Positions 16,036 through 26,149 of a DNA stretch of 64,000 bases are shown here, piece by piece. Both the position numbers and the translations under genes were made by a program. The stretch comes from Heterostelium album PN500 (taxonomy: Eukaryota > Evosea > Eumycetozoa > Acytosteliales > Acytosteliaceae): NCBI RefSeq assembly GCF_000004825.1, contig NW_008805066.1, positions 434,001 through 498,000 of the forward strand. The letters are read 5' to 3'. The first letter of the stretch is position 1; each line of letters opens with the position of its first letter. The notes under the pieces are model-generated. The model saw only the letters and a list, made by a program, of their open reading frames with translations, searched no databases and was not told where the DNA came from.

Positions 16036-19000
16036 ATGTATAATCTACCAAAGTATTATAAATCTTCAAATCTATATAATAGTTTGGTCAGTAGTGGTGG
16101 TCCAATCAATAGATTGTGTAGTGGAAATGTTTACAATTACTGTACATCTACGACCACTCAGAAGGATAACAATCACTCCTATTCTGACACGTTGAATCTT
16201 CCAAAGACTTCATTCTCTATGAAAGCAAATGCAGCAACTCGTGAACATACATTACTCAAAGATGTATCGGAATTATATAAATGGCAAGTAAGTGAAATGA
16301 ATAAATAGAAAACAATACATAACTAAAAATTGATGATCTATCATCTCTATTTCTTTCCTATATAGGAAAATAATAATACAGGTGAGAAATGGATATTTCA
16401 TGATGGTCCACCTTATGCAAATGGAGATTTACATTTGGGACACGCTTTGAACAAGACTTTGAAGGATTTTGTTAATCGATATAAGATCTTGAGGGGTTAC
16501 AAGGTGAATTATATTCCGGGTTGGGATTGTCATGGTTTGCCTATTGAGGTGAAAGCGTTCGAGTCGTTCAAGAAGGATCGTTCACTGTTGAAGCCAAAGG
16601 ATGTCAGAAAGGTGGCGACCGACTTTGCAAAGAAGGAGTTGAAGAAGCAGTTGGATTCATTCAAGGCATGGGGAATCGTTGGTGACTGGGACAATCATTA
16701 TCGTACGATGGAACCAGGCTATGAGGTATCGCAGTTGGAGACTTTCTACGAGATGTTCCTAAAGGGATACATCTATCGCGGTGTCAAGCCTGTTCATTGG
16801 TCACCGTCCTCCAAGACAGCGTTGGCCGATGCCGAGTTGGAGTACAACGAGCAGCACGTCAGCAAATCGATATTTCTAAAGTTTGCAATGAAAAAGGTTT
16901 CTTCTGGTTTGCAACGTTTTGACAATGGAAAGTTGAATGCAGTCATCTGGACGACAACACCTTGGACTATTCCAGCGAATCTGGCTATCTGTGTCAATGC
17001 TGGCTTGGACTATGTTGTGGTAGAGGGTAGAGACAATGAGAGATATTTGATTTCGCGCGAACGTCTAGAGAGTCTTCGTGAACAATTCAAATTGCCATTG
17101 CCAATTGTCGAGGGAGCCGAGGCTATAAAGGGAGCCGATTTGTTTGGTACGGTAACCGCTCATCCAATGTATGGAAGAGATTCACCAATTCTGTTGGGTG
17201 AGCACGTTGTCACTGGAAGTGGTACTGGATTGGTTCACACTGCACCCGGCCATGGTGTTGAGGATTTCGCCATTTGTCAACAACACAAAATCGAACCTAT
17301 CTCGCCTGTCGACGACAACGGTTGTTTCACTGAGCAGGTCGGACGTTTTGCAGGTCTTGAAGTGTTGGGCGCTGGAAATGATGCGGTAATCGAAGAGTTG
17401 AAATCATTGAATTCGGTAGTTCACAGCGAGAACTACGTTCACAAGTATCCATACGATTGGAGAACAAAAAAACCAACCATTATTCGTACTACAAGACAAT
17501 GGTTTGTCGATTTGAGTGGAGTCCAGAGTTTGGCTGTCAAATCGATTGAAAATATTAATATGGTGCCACCAAGTGGAAGCAATCGTTTGTCATCGATGGT
17601 TGGAAAACGAAATGATTGGTGTATTTCAAGACAACGTTACTGGGGTGTACCAATACCTGTATTCTATGAAAAGTCGAGCGGAGATCACTTTGTCAATCAA
17701 GAAACAATGAGTCATGTGTTGGAGTTGTTTAAGAAACATGGATCGGATTGCTGGTTTTCAATGGAGACTGCTGAACTGCTGCCATCGAGCATGGCCGACA
17801 AAGCACATCTCTATGAGAAAGGTATGGATACGATGGATGTTTGGTTCGATTCTGGAACCTCGTGGAGAGGTGTACTGGTAGCTCGTGGAGTCATGTCGAT
17901 GGACGAGAGTGCCGATATCTACTTGGAGGGAAGTGATCAACATCGTGGTTGGTTCCAATCTTCATTGTTGACATCGATTTGTGCCAGAGGCATTGCTCCC
18001 TACAAGAATGTGGTGACACATGGATTCTTACTCGATGAAAAAGGCAACAAACAATCGAAATCACTTGGAAATACAATTGCTCCATCACTTATCATTCACG
18101 GTGGTAACAACAAGACTGAGAATCCAGCTTATGGAGTCGACATGTTGAGAATGTGGATTGCAACCTCTGACTATACCAAAGACATCTCTGTAGGACCGAC
18201 CATCTTGACCAAAGTATTGGATAATGTAAAAAAGATAAGAAATACTGTTAGATACATGTTGGGTGCAAACTTTGATTTCCAACCAGAGAAACATTCAGTT
18301 CCATATCATCAACTTTCAGAGGTAAATAATTAATTATAATAATTGCATAATTACCAATTTTAATTTTAATTGTTTTTTTTTTTTTTTATTATAGATTGAT
18401 AAATATGCATTACATAAAGTATATGTTTTAAGTGAGAATGCAACTAAATATTATGATCAATTCCATTTCCAAAAGGTTACTCAAGAGGTTATCAATTTTT
18501 GTCACGAGATCTCTGCTTTCTATTTCGATATTATCAAGCAGAGATTATATGTGGAGGCACCTGACAATAACTTGAGAAGAAGTTCACAAACTGTGTTGTT
18601 TGAGATGTTGGATGTTGTCAATAAGATAATCGCACCGATTGCCATTCATACTTGTGAGGACATCTACAAGCACCAATACAAATACAGAGAGCCAACCGAA
18701 TCGGTGTTCACTCAAGGCTGGACACGTGTCAAACCCGAATGGAACAATGCTCAACTGCTCGATCAATGGGGTTGTATCATTACAGTGCGTGATCTATTCA
18801 ATAGACTACTCCAAGAGGTCAGAGACAAAGGAATCATCGGTCGTCCAGACGAAACAATGATTACACTTAAAGTTAGCAGTCCTTTCTATGATCATTTAAA
18901 GTCGAATCAAAGTCAGCTTGAAGATATCTTTTGTGTATCAAAGGTTGAGCTTGTACATGATCAATCCGTCGATATAAAAGAGCCAGAACAGCCAAGTACT

Positions 19001-19207
19001 TCACGTATTTCCGTTTTAGGTGATGGAGGTGACTTTAATTGTGAACAATCGAGTGTTATCAGCTTCAATGGTCAATTGGGTCTGGTTGATATCACCATTA
19101 GAAAGAGTGACAAACACAAATGTCCACGTTGTTGGAGACATCAAAGTGAACAAGAAAGTCATGTTTGTCCATCATGTGTATCAAGATTATCTTTAATTAA
19201 AAAATAA
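16036..19207 (+). CDS. isoleucyl-tRNA synthetase, bacterial/mitochondrial type, 1006 aa
   Basis: Three exons, 16036-16287, 16366-18321 and 18395-19207, are all joined in phase 0 with GTAAGT/GTAAAT donors and TATAG acceptors. The class I signature HLGH is at residue 107 in the context PPYANGDLHLGHALNK, followed by WDCHGLPIE. The KMSKS loop reads KQSKSLGN at residue 646. The C-terminal zinc-binding pair CPRC...CPSC sits near residues 977-995 and is typical of bacterial and organellar IleRS. The first 70 residues are Ser/Asn/Lys-rich without homology to the catalytic core, consistent with a mitochondrial targeting region. The enzyme charges tRNA-Ile and edits misactivated valine. An organellar location is inferred from type and leader. 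The cytosolic enzyme must be encoded elsewhere. Confidence 0.95.
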
Positions 19208-20490
19208 AAATAATTATTATTAAAGATGTAGTTAATTTGATATCGAATTTAAAATAGATTGAACATTACCTAATGTGTGATTTTATTTATCTGGTCTTAC
19301 CCATTATTGATTGATTTAACTTTGGAATATTGCCTTTGGAAGCGAATTTCTAATGGTTTAATTTTATCCAAAAAAACTAAGAATACCTCTTTATTTTTAA
19401 ACTTTTATAGTTCATTTCCAAATTCAGAGTCTGAATGGTATTGGTGGCGATAAATATTGGTTCTGATTCGTTTAGTTTGGTGAATGATAGTAGCTGCTAT
19501 TATAGTTGTTGTTTTATAATATTATTGTTTAATAACCAGTTTGCACTTGGACGGCGTGGAGATTACTGTTGGTAGGATTTTTGTCGTACAGGTGTATCGG
19601 TGATCAACTGAATTGCCAATGTGTTGCATAATGATATCGATTTGCATAGTTACGGAGCTAAAAGGAGTAGTGTGCTAATCGATATACAACTATGATTCAT
19701 AGTATGATACTATTAATTTCAAAGATTGATTGTACAATCAACATCAGTATCTTTAATCATTTAAGTATTTAGATATCAAATACCAATTTAAAAATAAATA
19801 ATGAAATTAAAAGTTTATTTGTTTATGTCAATGAATTTCGTTTATATTCCTTCTGATTACTATTATTGAGACACTTAATTGTTTTGGGGCAATTTCTTCT
19901 CCATTCGGTTTTTTATTAATTCTTACGACGATAACAATCAATTTTCTCTAAAATCAACAATTAATAATTATACAAATAGTATTTTAATTTCGATAAAATA
20001 ATAGATACCTTGGGATTAGGAAAACGACGCCTCTTCAAAGGTGTCATTTGTTGTAAGTAATATAGATTTATTTTAAAAGTTAATTTGAGTAATAATTTAT
20101 TTGGATTGAAATAAATGGTTGTAATTTTAGATTCTTAAATTTAAGTGAATTATTTTTAATCAATTTCAAAATCAATCAACTTAAACTTACCACTTTTTTT
20201 TAAATTGTGTGTGATTTAATTGGAACACAAATGGTTTTTTAAATGGTGTTTAACTACTTTATTTTTTTTTTGGTGACTCTAGTCAAATGAAAAAAGAGTG
20301 ATTTAATGTTATTCGCTCTTAATAATAATATAACAATACTAAATCAACAAACATTAGTGAAGTTACTATGGTATGATAGCGGATATATATTAAAAACCCA
20401 AGCTATAAAATGAAATAACACATATAGTAAATTTAATCAAATGATTAATATCATCTATATTACACCATATCAAAAGTTTCCCCAAATTCA
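19208..20490. repeat. intergenic with a dispersed repeat copy (19,826-20,440)
   Basis: No intact gene is seen. The right half matches, in scattered blocks, a second stretch at 33,715-34,250. Shared pieces include TACTATTATTGAGACACT, AAATGGTGTTT and a GTGAA-TTAC--TGGTATGAT block, in the same order and orientation. A related end block, TATAAAATGAAATAACA, recurs at 38,390 and, inverted, at 62,545. This looks like a non-coding dispersed element near the boundary of the accessory region. Confidence 0.5.
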
Positions 20491-20506
20491 AATTTGGATT
20501 ATTATT
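20491..20506. other. short hairpin at rearrangement edge
   Basis: CCAAATT and AATTTGG form a 7-bp inverted repeat with a 2-base loop. It lies directly beside the start of the inverted BTB segment that begins near 20,510. Confidence 0.4.
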
Positions 20507-20509
20507 TTA

Positions 20510-21592
20510 TTATCATTTGAAGTAGGTGATAAGAGGAATACAATATCATGTGAAAGATTCTTTTCAAATGATGGTTGGGCATAATAGAATCGATCATCTT
20601 CGTACTTTGATGGTTGTTGTGTTGGTTGTGTGTGTTCTGTTGGCTCTGTTTAAAATTTTGAAAAAAAAAAAATAAAAAAATTTAATTATTTATTTTAAAA
20701 CAAATTGATTGTTTTTTATTGATAATTTGGGAAAATACAATTATAATGTTGGTAAATGGTTCAGACTACTTTAAAATGTTACTCAAAGATGTTTCTCTAG
20801 ACATAACTGAAATAGAGATTGTCATTCCCAACGTGTCAGTCAATGTCTTTTTCCAAGTCTTAATGTTTCTTTACACTTCAGAGCTGGCAATTGAAAACGA
20901 TACACTCAATGAAATATTTTTGATTTGTAACGAGCTCCAGCTGGAAGATGCCAAAGATATCTGTATAGATTTTATCAGATATATGGAAAATAAAGTATTG
21001 GAATGTTTTTTATTTAATGTAAGTAGCTTTGACAATTATAAACAACTATGATACACAATAACCTAAACAATTTCTATTGTTTCTTTTAGAAAAAAAAACA
21101 ATATGTCCTGAACTATATAGTTATATTGTTGATCAAGCTGTTGCAAACTCTACCTACTTTTTGCAGGTGAACAGAGTGCATAAATTATCAAAAGATGTAC
21201 TTTTCCTCATCCTAAAGAGTGATGGTGTATATTTGAAAGAGATAGAGATATTCAATTCGGTTTTGCTGTGGATTCGTGCCAATGTCAAAGGTGTCACAAT
21301 TGAGAGAATTGTTGGTGGTGTTAGAGGTAATTCAGAGAATAACAAAAATAACAACAATGAAAAGGTTTTAGCAAAATTAGAAGAGATTTTCCAATTGATT
21401 CGTTTTCCACTAATGAGTTACGAGGAGTTAGTTTCTGATGTCGAACCATATCAAATTATACCAGACCGATTGCTATTGGAAGCTTATCGATACAAGTCAG
21501 TGCCTGCACACTCAAAATTACCTCAAACCTCTATCATTATCAGCAAGCATCGATTGCAAAACAGTAACATCACAACTCATATAATTCAATAA
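20510..21592 (+). pseudogene. BTB/BACK gene, left arm copy, rearranged and probably dead
   Basis: From 20,745 the + strand encodes most of a BTB domain (MLVNGSDYFKMLLKDV onward). A donor GTAAGT follows at 21,020 and exon 3, 21090-21592, encodes the BACK domain (ELVSDVEPYQIIPDRLL). The sequence 20,510-20,738 matches the 5' half of the right-arm copy, namely its intron 1 and the start of its exon 2. Here it lies in the opposite orientation to the rest of the gene, so exon 1 and the first BTB strand cannot be joined. In addition exon 3 is 503 bases and begins with nine A, one fewer than needed to keep phase with exon 2. Compare the right-arm gene at 60,662-61,945. BTB/BACK proteins usually serve as Cullin-3 adaptors. 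Confidence 0.7.
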
Positions 21593-22150
21593 GAAAGTTA
21601 AATATGAAAATAAACATATCAGATCAAATTGTTTTTAAATCTCTCTAATTATTAGACTAACAACTTAGCTAATATAGAGAATTTTTTATTTGATTCTTAT
21701 ATATATATATATATATATTTGTGTTCTTCACCATCTTTTAAACAAGTGAGTTCTTTGAATTAATTGGAAATTGATAGATTTTAATTACTAAAGTTACTCA
21801 ACACACTTTAGTTTAATTATAAAAAACCCTAATTAATACTATTGACTGTTTTATATTTGAATAAAAAAATTTTAAAAATAAAAAAAGTGTTTCATACTGG
21901 AAAGTTATTTATAATAATCTAAAAATAGGATTTATATAAGATCCAATAAAATATTTAATGGTGGAATAATAAAATGAAAAATAAATATATTAAACCAAAT
22001 AAATCAAAAACAATTTATTTTGTAAAATTTTTCAATTAATAAACTATATAAAAGAATAATAAATTTTTATTAGACAAAAACAAAAACATTTTTTAATTCA
22101 ACAAAATTAAAATTATTTAAACTTTTCTGTTACACTAAAAATAAAATATA

Positions 22151-24124
22151 ATGATTAAAATACAAAATATTGTAGTATTAGTAATTTTATTGTTTTTTGG
22201 AGAAATTAATGGTAAATAAAAACAACATTAATTAAAAAAACTTAGAATCTATTAATAATAATAATATTTAGGTCAAACTGAACTTCAGTCAGTTCAATAT
22301 GGGCCAGATGGGGTTACTGTTAAATTGAGTAGTGGAACATTTACTAGTAATAGTTATTCCTTTAAATTGATAGGGCCCCCTGTAATACAAAAAACAATGG
22401 ATATTTTCAACCCTACCACAGCTTTTTTGAACTACACAGCTGATATTATTAACAAAGTTGATAAATTCCAAATTTGTGACCTACAAAGTTGCTTATTTCC
22501 CAACGAAATACTTTGGAATCCAGTATATATAACTAATATTTCTTCGATTCCAACTCAAGGAGGTATCATTACAGTAAAAGGTGTATCACTTCTACCAACA
22601 CAACCAGGGTGTTCAGAGATCTATTTTAATAAAAGTATATTTCTTTATGAAAGTAATACAAATTCAGCAGGAACCGAAATCAATTTCAATGTTGGTCAAA
22701 ACATTACCTCTTTATTCTCTGGTCAAAATATTCCAATTTCTTTCAGAATAAGAGGAACTAACATACTCTCATATAATATATATGTATATAAAACTATTTT
22801 TTTTTCATTTCAAGGTAAGTAGTTTAGTTTAAAATAATAATAAAATGTTCATTACCTAACAATAATTTAAACAGGACCAACAATTTCATCAGTTGTATTT
22901 AATAGAGAGACCAATCAAATTACAATGACTGGAACAAATTTTGGAGTAAATGGAATTCCATTGACATTAACTTCGAATGGTGGAAATTTACAACCAACTC
23001 ATTTAATTGATAATACTGTTATTGTTTCAAAAGTAAATGCTCAAAACTATTCATTCTCTGGTGATTTCCAATATGTTTTGAATGTTGGTTCTCCAAATCC
23101 AAACTCAGCAACCTATACTCAACAAATATGTACGTATTTATTATATAAGAATTATTCTTATTTAAATATTAATAATTCTAATAATAACTCTTTAGATCCA
23201 GTTGTAACATCAGTAACCTCTACTTCATCATCTGGTGGAACCATTTCAATTTATGGATATATATTGAATCTTTTCAAACCAAATGCAACTATTTCACAAG
23301 TATCAATCCTTGTTGGAGGTTATACATGTACAGTATTGACATTGAATGATCCAACAAATTCATTTATTGAATGTTTAATGCCAGCAATTACAAGTGGTTC
23401 AAAGAATTATAATTTATCAGTGGTTGTTAACATTAATGGAAAGCACTCCAATAGTGATATATTATTCTCTGCCGATCTTTCAAATGTCCAAGAAGTATCA
23501 CAAGACGGTGGAAATACAATAATTATCGGTTCATCATTTGGTAATGATACAAAATCAATTGTATTACATTTCAATGGTAGTACTCCAATGTCACCGATCT
23601 CCGTTTCCGACTCGATGTTAACTTTTAAATTTCCAACAAACACACCATCTGGATTATACAATGGAAACACACTGACCAAATTCAACACATCAACAACCAT
23701 TCCATTTAAGATAACAATTCAACCATACATCACATCAATAACATCACCACCAACACAAGGTGGAATTGTAACAATCAGTGGTCAATATATGACTTCAAAC
23801 ATCCAAGGAAATGAGAATATCACTGTGATTATTTATTATCCCAAATCTAATCTTAACACTCTATGTTCAAATGCAACGAGATTGAACAGTACCAGTGTGA
23901 CTTGTATTGCACCACAAGGAAGTGGAACATCCGTTAATTTAGAACTTCAATTGAATGGTATCAGTTCAACAGTAATGAGTGGATTGAGTATGGTCTACCA
24001 ATCACCTAAAATACTATCGACCACTTCAGAATCACCATACAGTAGTGGAATGATAAGCATCTATCAAACCAATTGCAAAATTTATCTATTTTTCTTAATT
24101 TTATTGTTAATATTATTTATTTGA
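22151..24124 (+). CDS. IPT/TIG-domain surface protein, left-arm copy (595 aa)
   Basis: Four exons: 22151-22211, 22272-22814, 22875-23129 and 23196-24124, all GT/AG and all phase 1. Exon 1 is a signal peptide (MIKIQNIVVLVILLFFGEING). The ectodomain holds successive IPT/TIG-like repeats, each marked by a P-x-I/V-x-S...GG-x-I/V-x-I-x-G pattern. They start near nt 22,530, 22,878, 23,197, 23,500, 23,725 and 24,010, and many N-x-S/T glycosylation sites are present. The last repeat is cut short after ISIYQTNC and replaced by a hydrophobic tail (FFLILLLILFI), which could be a C-terminal anchor. The family resembles Tgr adhesion and kin-recognition proteins of Dictyostelium. Exon lengths equal those of the right-arm copy exactly (61, 543, 255, 929). 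Confidence 0.8.
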
Positions 24125-25203
24125 AATGTATTTAGAAATAATTTGCTTGCTTGATAATGTTGTTTGTGAAAAACAAATGAATAACTCAATTGAAGCAAAT
24201 CCTATCATTATATAATAATTTAATTAATAAAAATAAAATTATCTTTTATATATTTTGTTTGATCATCTCTTCAAACTTTTATTTATAAAAAAATATTAGA
24301 CAACAACCTAAACAGTTTTGTATCATAATTAAATTTTGATGAGAGAAAAAGATAAAACAATTTTTCACAATATTGATGGCCAGGTGGTCAGATGTAATCA
24401 CTAAATTATTGATTGAAAATTTAGTCATAACATTAGCGACAGATTGTTCAGTTGTGTTAGTGGCGATATGTGGCGGTATTTTTTTTTTAAGAAGTATATT
24501 TGATTTATTAAGTTTTATGTGAACTGTGCTTCCTATAATGCTCTAACCCACATTCTTTGTTTTTGTTGTAAGCCAAGCCAGGAAGCGAACGAAAGAAAAC
24601 CAGAAGACAGTGTTTGGTCGACGCTGGTGTTTGATAAGCGATACATAGGTGATGATACTTTTGAAAGATATGTAATCGAATTTGGTTGGTGGTACTGTGT
24701 AGAGATAGTAGGAACTGACCATCAGTAAGTGGCGGAATGCCATGTTTGATGATCAATAGGTGGAATCTGTTGATATCCACACGTGTTGCGCATCATTATT
24801 TATACATTCTCACACAGGCCGTGAGAAATAGCCAATAAAATATTATTATTATTATTGTTTATAGTTATTATTAATTAATAAGTTGAGTAGTATTAGGATA
24901 GAATAGATCTAACAGTAGCTGCGTGTTGATGAACAAACAGTATAAAGTGGTGGCACGAAGTTTTATATAGGGATGGTGCAAACCATCAAGCTTTTCTTTT
25001 TTTTTTTTTTTTTTTACAGTTTTTACTTTTTCATAATTCTGCAATTGATTGCTATTTTGATTGTTATTATAATTATTTTAGTTATTGATATTAATAGATT
25101 GTTAAGCTGATGAGAATACAGATGATTGAATTGGTTAATTTGAAAATGAAGAAATGAAGAAGAGGAAATAATAGTAGTTGGCTGACATTTGATTGGTTAT
25201 TGG
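24125..25203. other. intergenic; overlapping short ORFs around 24,510-24,780
   Basis: The first 130 bases continue the similarity to the right arm (to about 24,260). A stretch at 24,510-24,780 has balanced composition unlike its AT-rich surroundings. It is open for 70-90 codons in three frames, so the true frame, if any, cannot be chosen. A perfect 7-bp hairpin (TTCTCAC/GTGAGAA) lies near 24,809-24,829. A T run follows at 24,998. Confidence 0.4.
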
Positions 25204-25431
25204 TTATTTAAGTTTGGATTGTAAGTTACTGATACTGTTATTTATAATTAATTTCATAACTGATAAGTGCTGTATATATTCATTAATGATAGATTCATTA
25301 GATAGTAGGTTGTTATCGTGGAGAGGAGTACCGCCAAAATAGGATTTACAGGCGGGATTGAACCACAGGTACCAAGACAGTATGTTATCGAGTTTCTTGA
25401 CTTCCTCATGGGTCTTACCGCATCCGGACAT
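25204..25431 (-). CDS. hypothetical small protein (75 aa) containing a tRNA-Cys-like fragment
   Basis: An open frame from ATG 25431 with no intron, encoding MSGCGKTHEEVKKLDNILSW and an amphipathic C-terminal half. A 17-base segment inside it (GGTTCAATCCCGCCTGT) is identical to the T-arm and 3' acceptor region of the tRNA-Cys gene just downstream at 25,457-25,527, in the same orientation. The ORF could therefore be real, or be a chance frame across a partial tRNA duplication. No family is recognised. Confidence 0.35.
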   Translation of the reverse strand: MSGCGKTHEEVKKLDNILSWYLWFNPACKSYFGGTPLHDNNLLSNESIINEYIQHLSVMKLIINNSISNLQSKLK

Positions 25432-25456
25432 TGTTAATGAAAATATGTTTTTTAAA

Positions 25457-25527
25457 GGTAACAGGCGGGATTGAACCGTCGACCAAAGGATTTGCAGTCC
25501 TCTACTCTACCACTGAGCTATGTCACC
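25457..25527 (-). tRNA. tRNA-Cys (GCA)
   Basis: Reading the minus strand, the acceptor arms GGTGACA/TGTTACC pair across all seven positions, with one G-U. The D-arm GCTCAGTGGTAGAGT is followed by an anticodon stem enclosing the loop CTGCAAA, so the anticodon is GCA (Cys). The T-arm contains GGTTCAATCCC. No intron is present. It is a short, well-formed gene of about 71 nt. Dictyostelid retroelements often insert next to tRNA genes, and a decayed Ty3/gypsy element lies about 0.6 kb away. Confidence 0.95.
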
Positions 25528-25691
25528 TTTACATATGTTTCCAATTTTTGTTATAGCAGTTCATAACGCTTCTAAATTCTGTCGTGCATCTATCTAAAAC
25601 CATCTCAATACTAAGCAATTAACCATTCCAAACCATCTCAAACCAATCAATAAAATCCATTTGAGTATTCTCCAAGATATGCGAATACATC

Positions 25692-25928
25692 AACAAAAAA
25701 AAAAAAAAAAAAGTTCATAACAAATCACTTGCCAATTTAACAGCCTCCACTTCATCAATCTCCAATATTACTGTTAATGCTCAAGGTGGTGCTGGATCAA
25801 GACAAGGTGGAAATAAAGCCGCCACTCTTGGAGTTCCAGATTGGGTTGATACCGTCAACGATCTCATCTATCTCGGATATATTGATTGCCATGGAAATGT
25901 TATCTGTCATAATCACTGCGGTTGTTAA
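25692..25928 (+). CDS. small Gly/Cys protein, 3' coding part without visible start
   Basis: Open frame ending at TAA 25926-25928. It encodes NKSLANLTASTSSISN, then AQGGAGSRQGG, then GVPDWVDTVNDLIYLGYIDC, and finishes HNHCGC. The Ser-rich start, Gly-rich middle and Cys-containing end are reminiscent of the small HssA/2C/7E-type proteins of Dictyostelium, but the match is loose. No in-frame ATG exists before an upstream stop, and the frame runs back into an 18-base A run. Either a 5' exon is missed or the start has been lost. Confidence 0.35.
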   Translation, partial: NKKKKKKVHNKSLANLTASTSSISNITVNAQGGAGSRQGGNKAATLGVPDWVDTVNDLIYLGYIDCHGNVICHNHCGC

Positions 25929-26149
25929 GTCAATGGATTGATTAAAAAAAAAAAAAACCAAAAAAAAAAATCATTAGGCCCCTACTACTACATTTATGTA
26001 TAGATTTAATTCTGAAAGATTAAACCTTTAGAATTCCTATTTTTATTATTATTAAATAAATTTTATTTTATTTTATTTAAAAAAAAAAAAAAAAAAGACA
26101 GTTCAGACCAATCATTAATTCCATTTTATACTTACAACATTAAGTAGCA

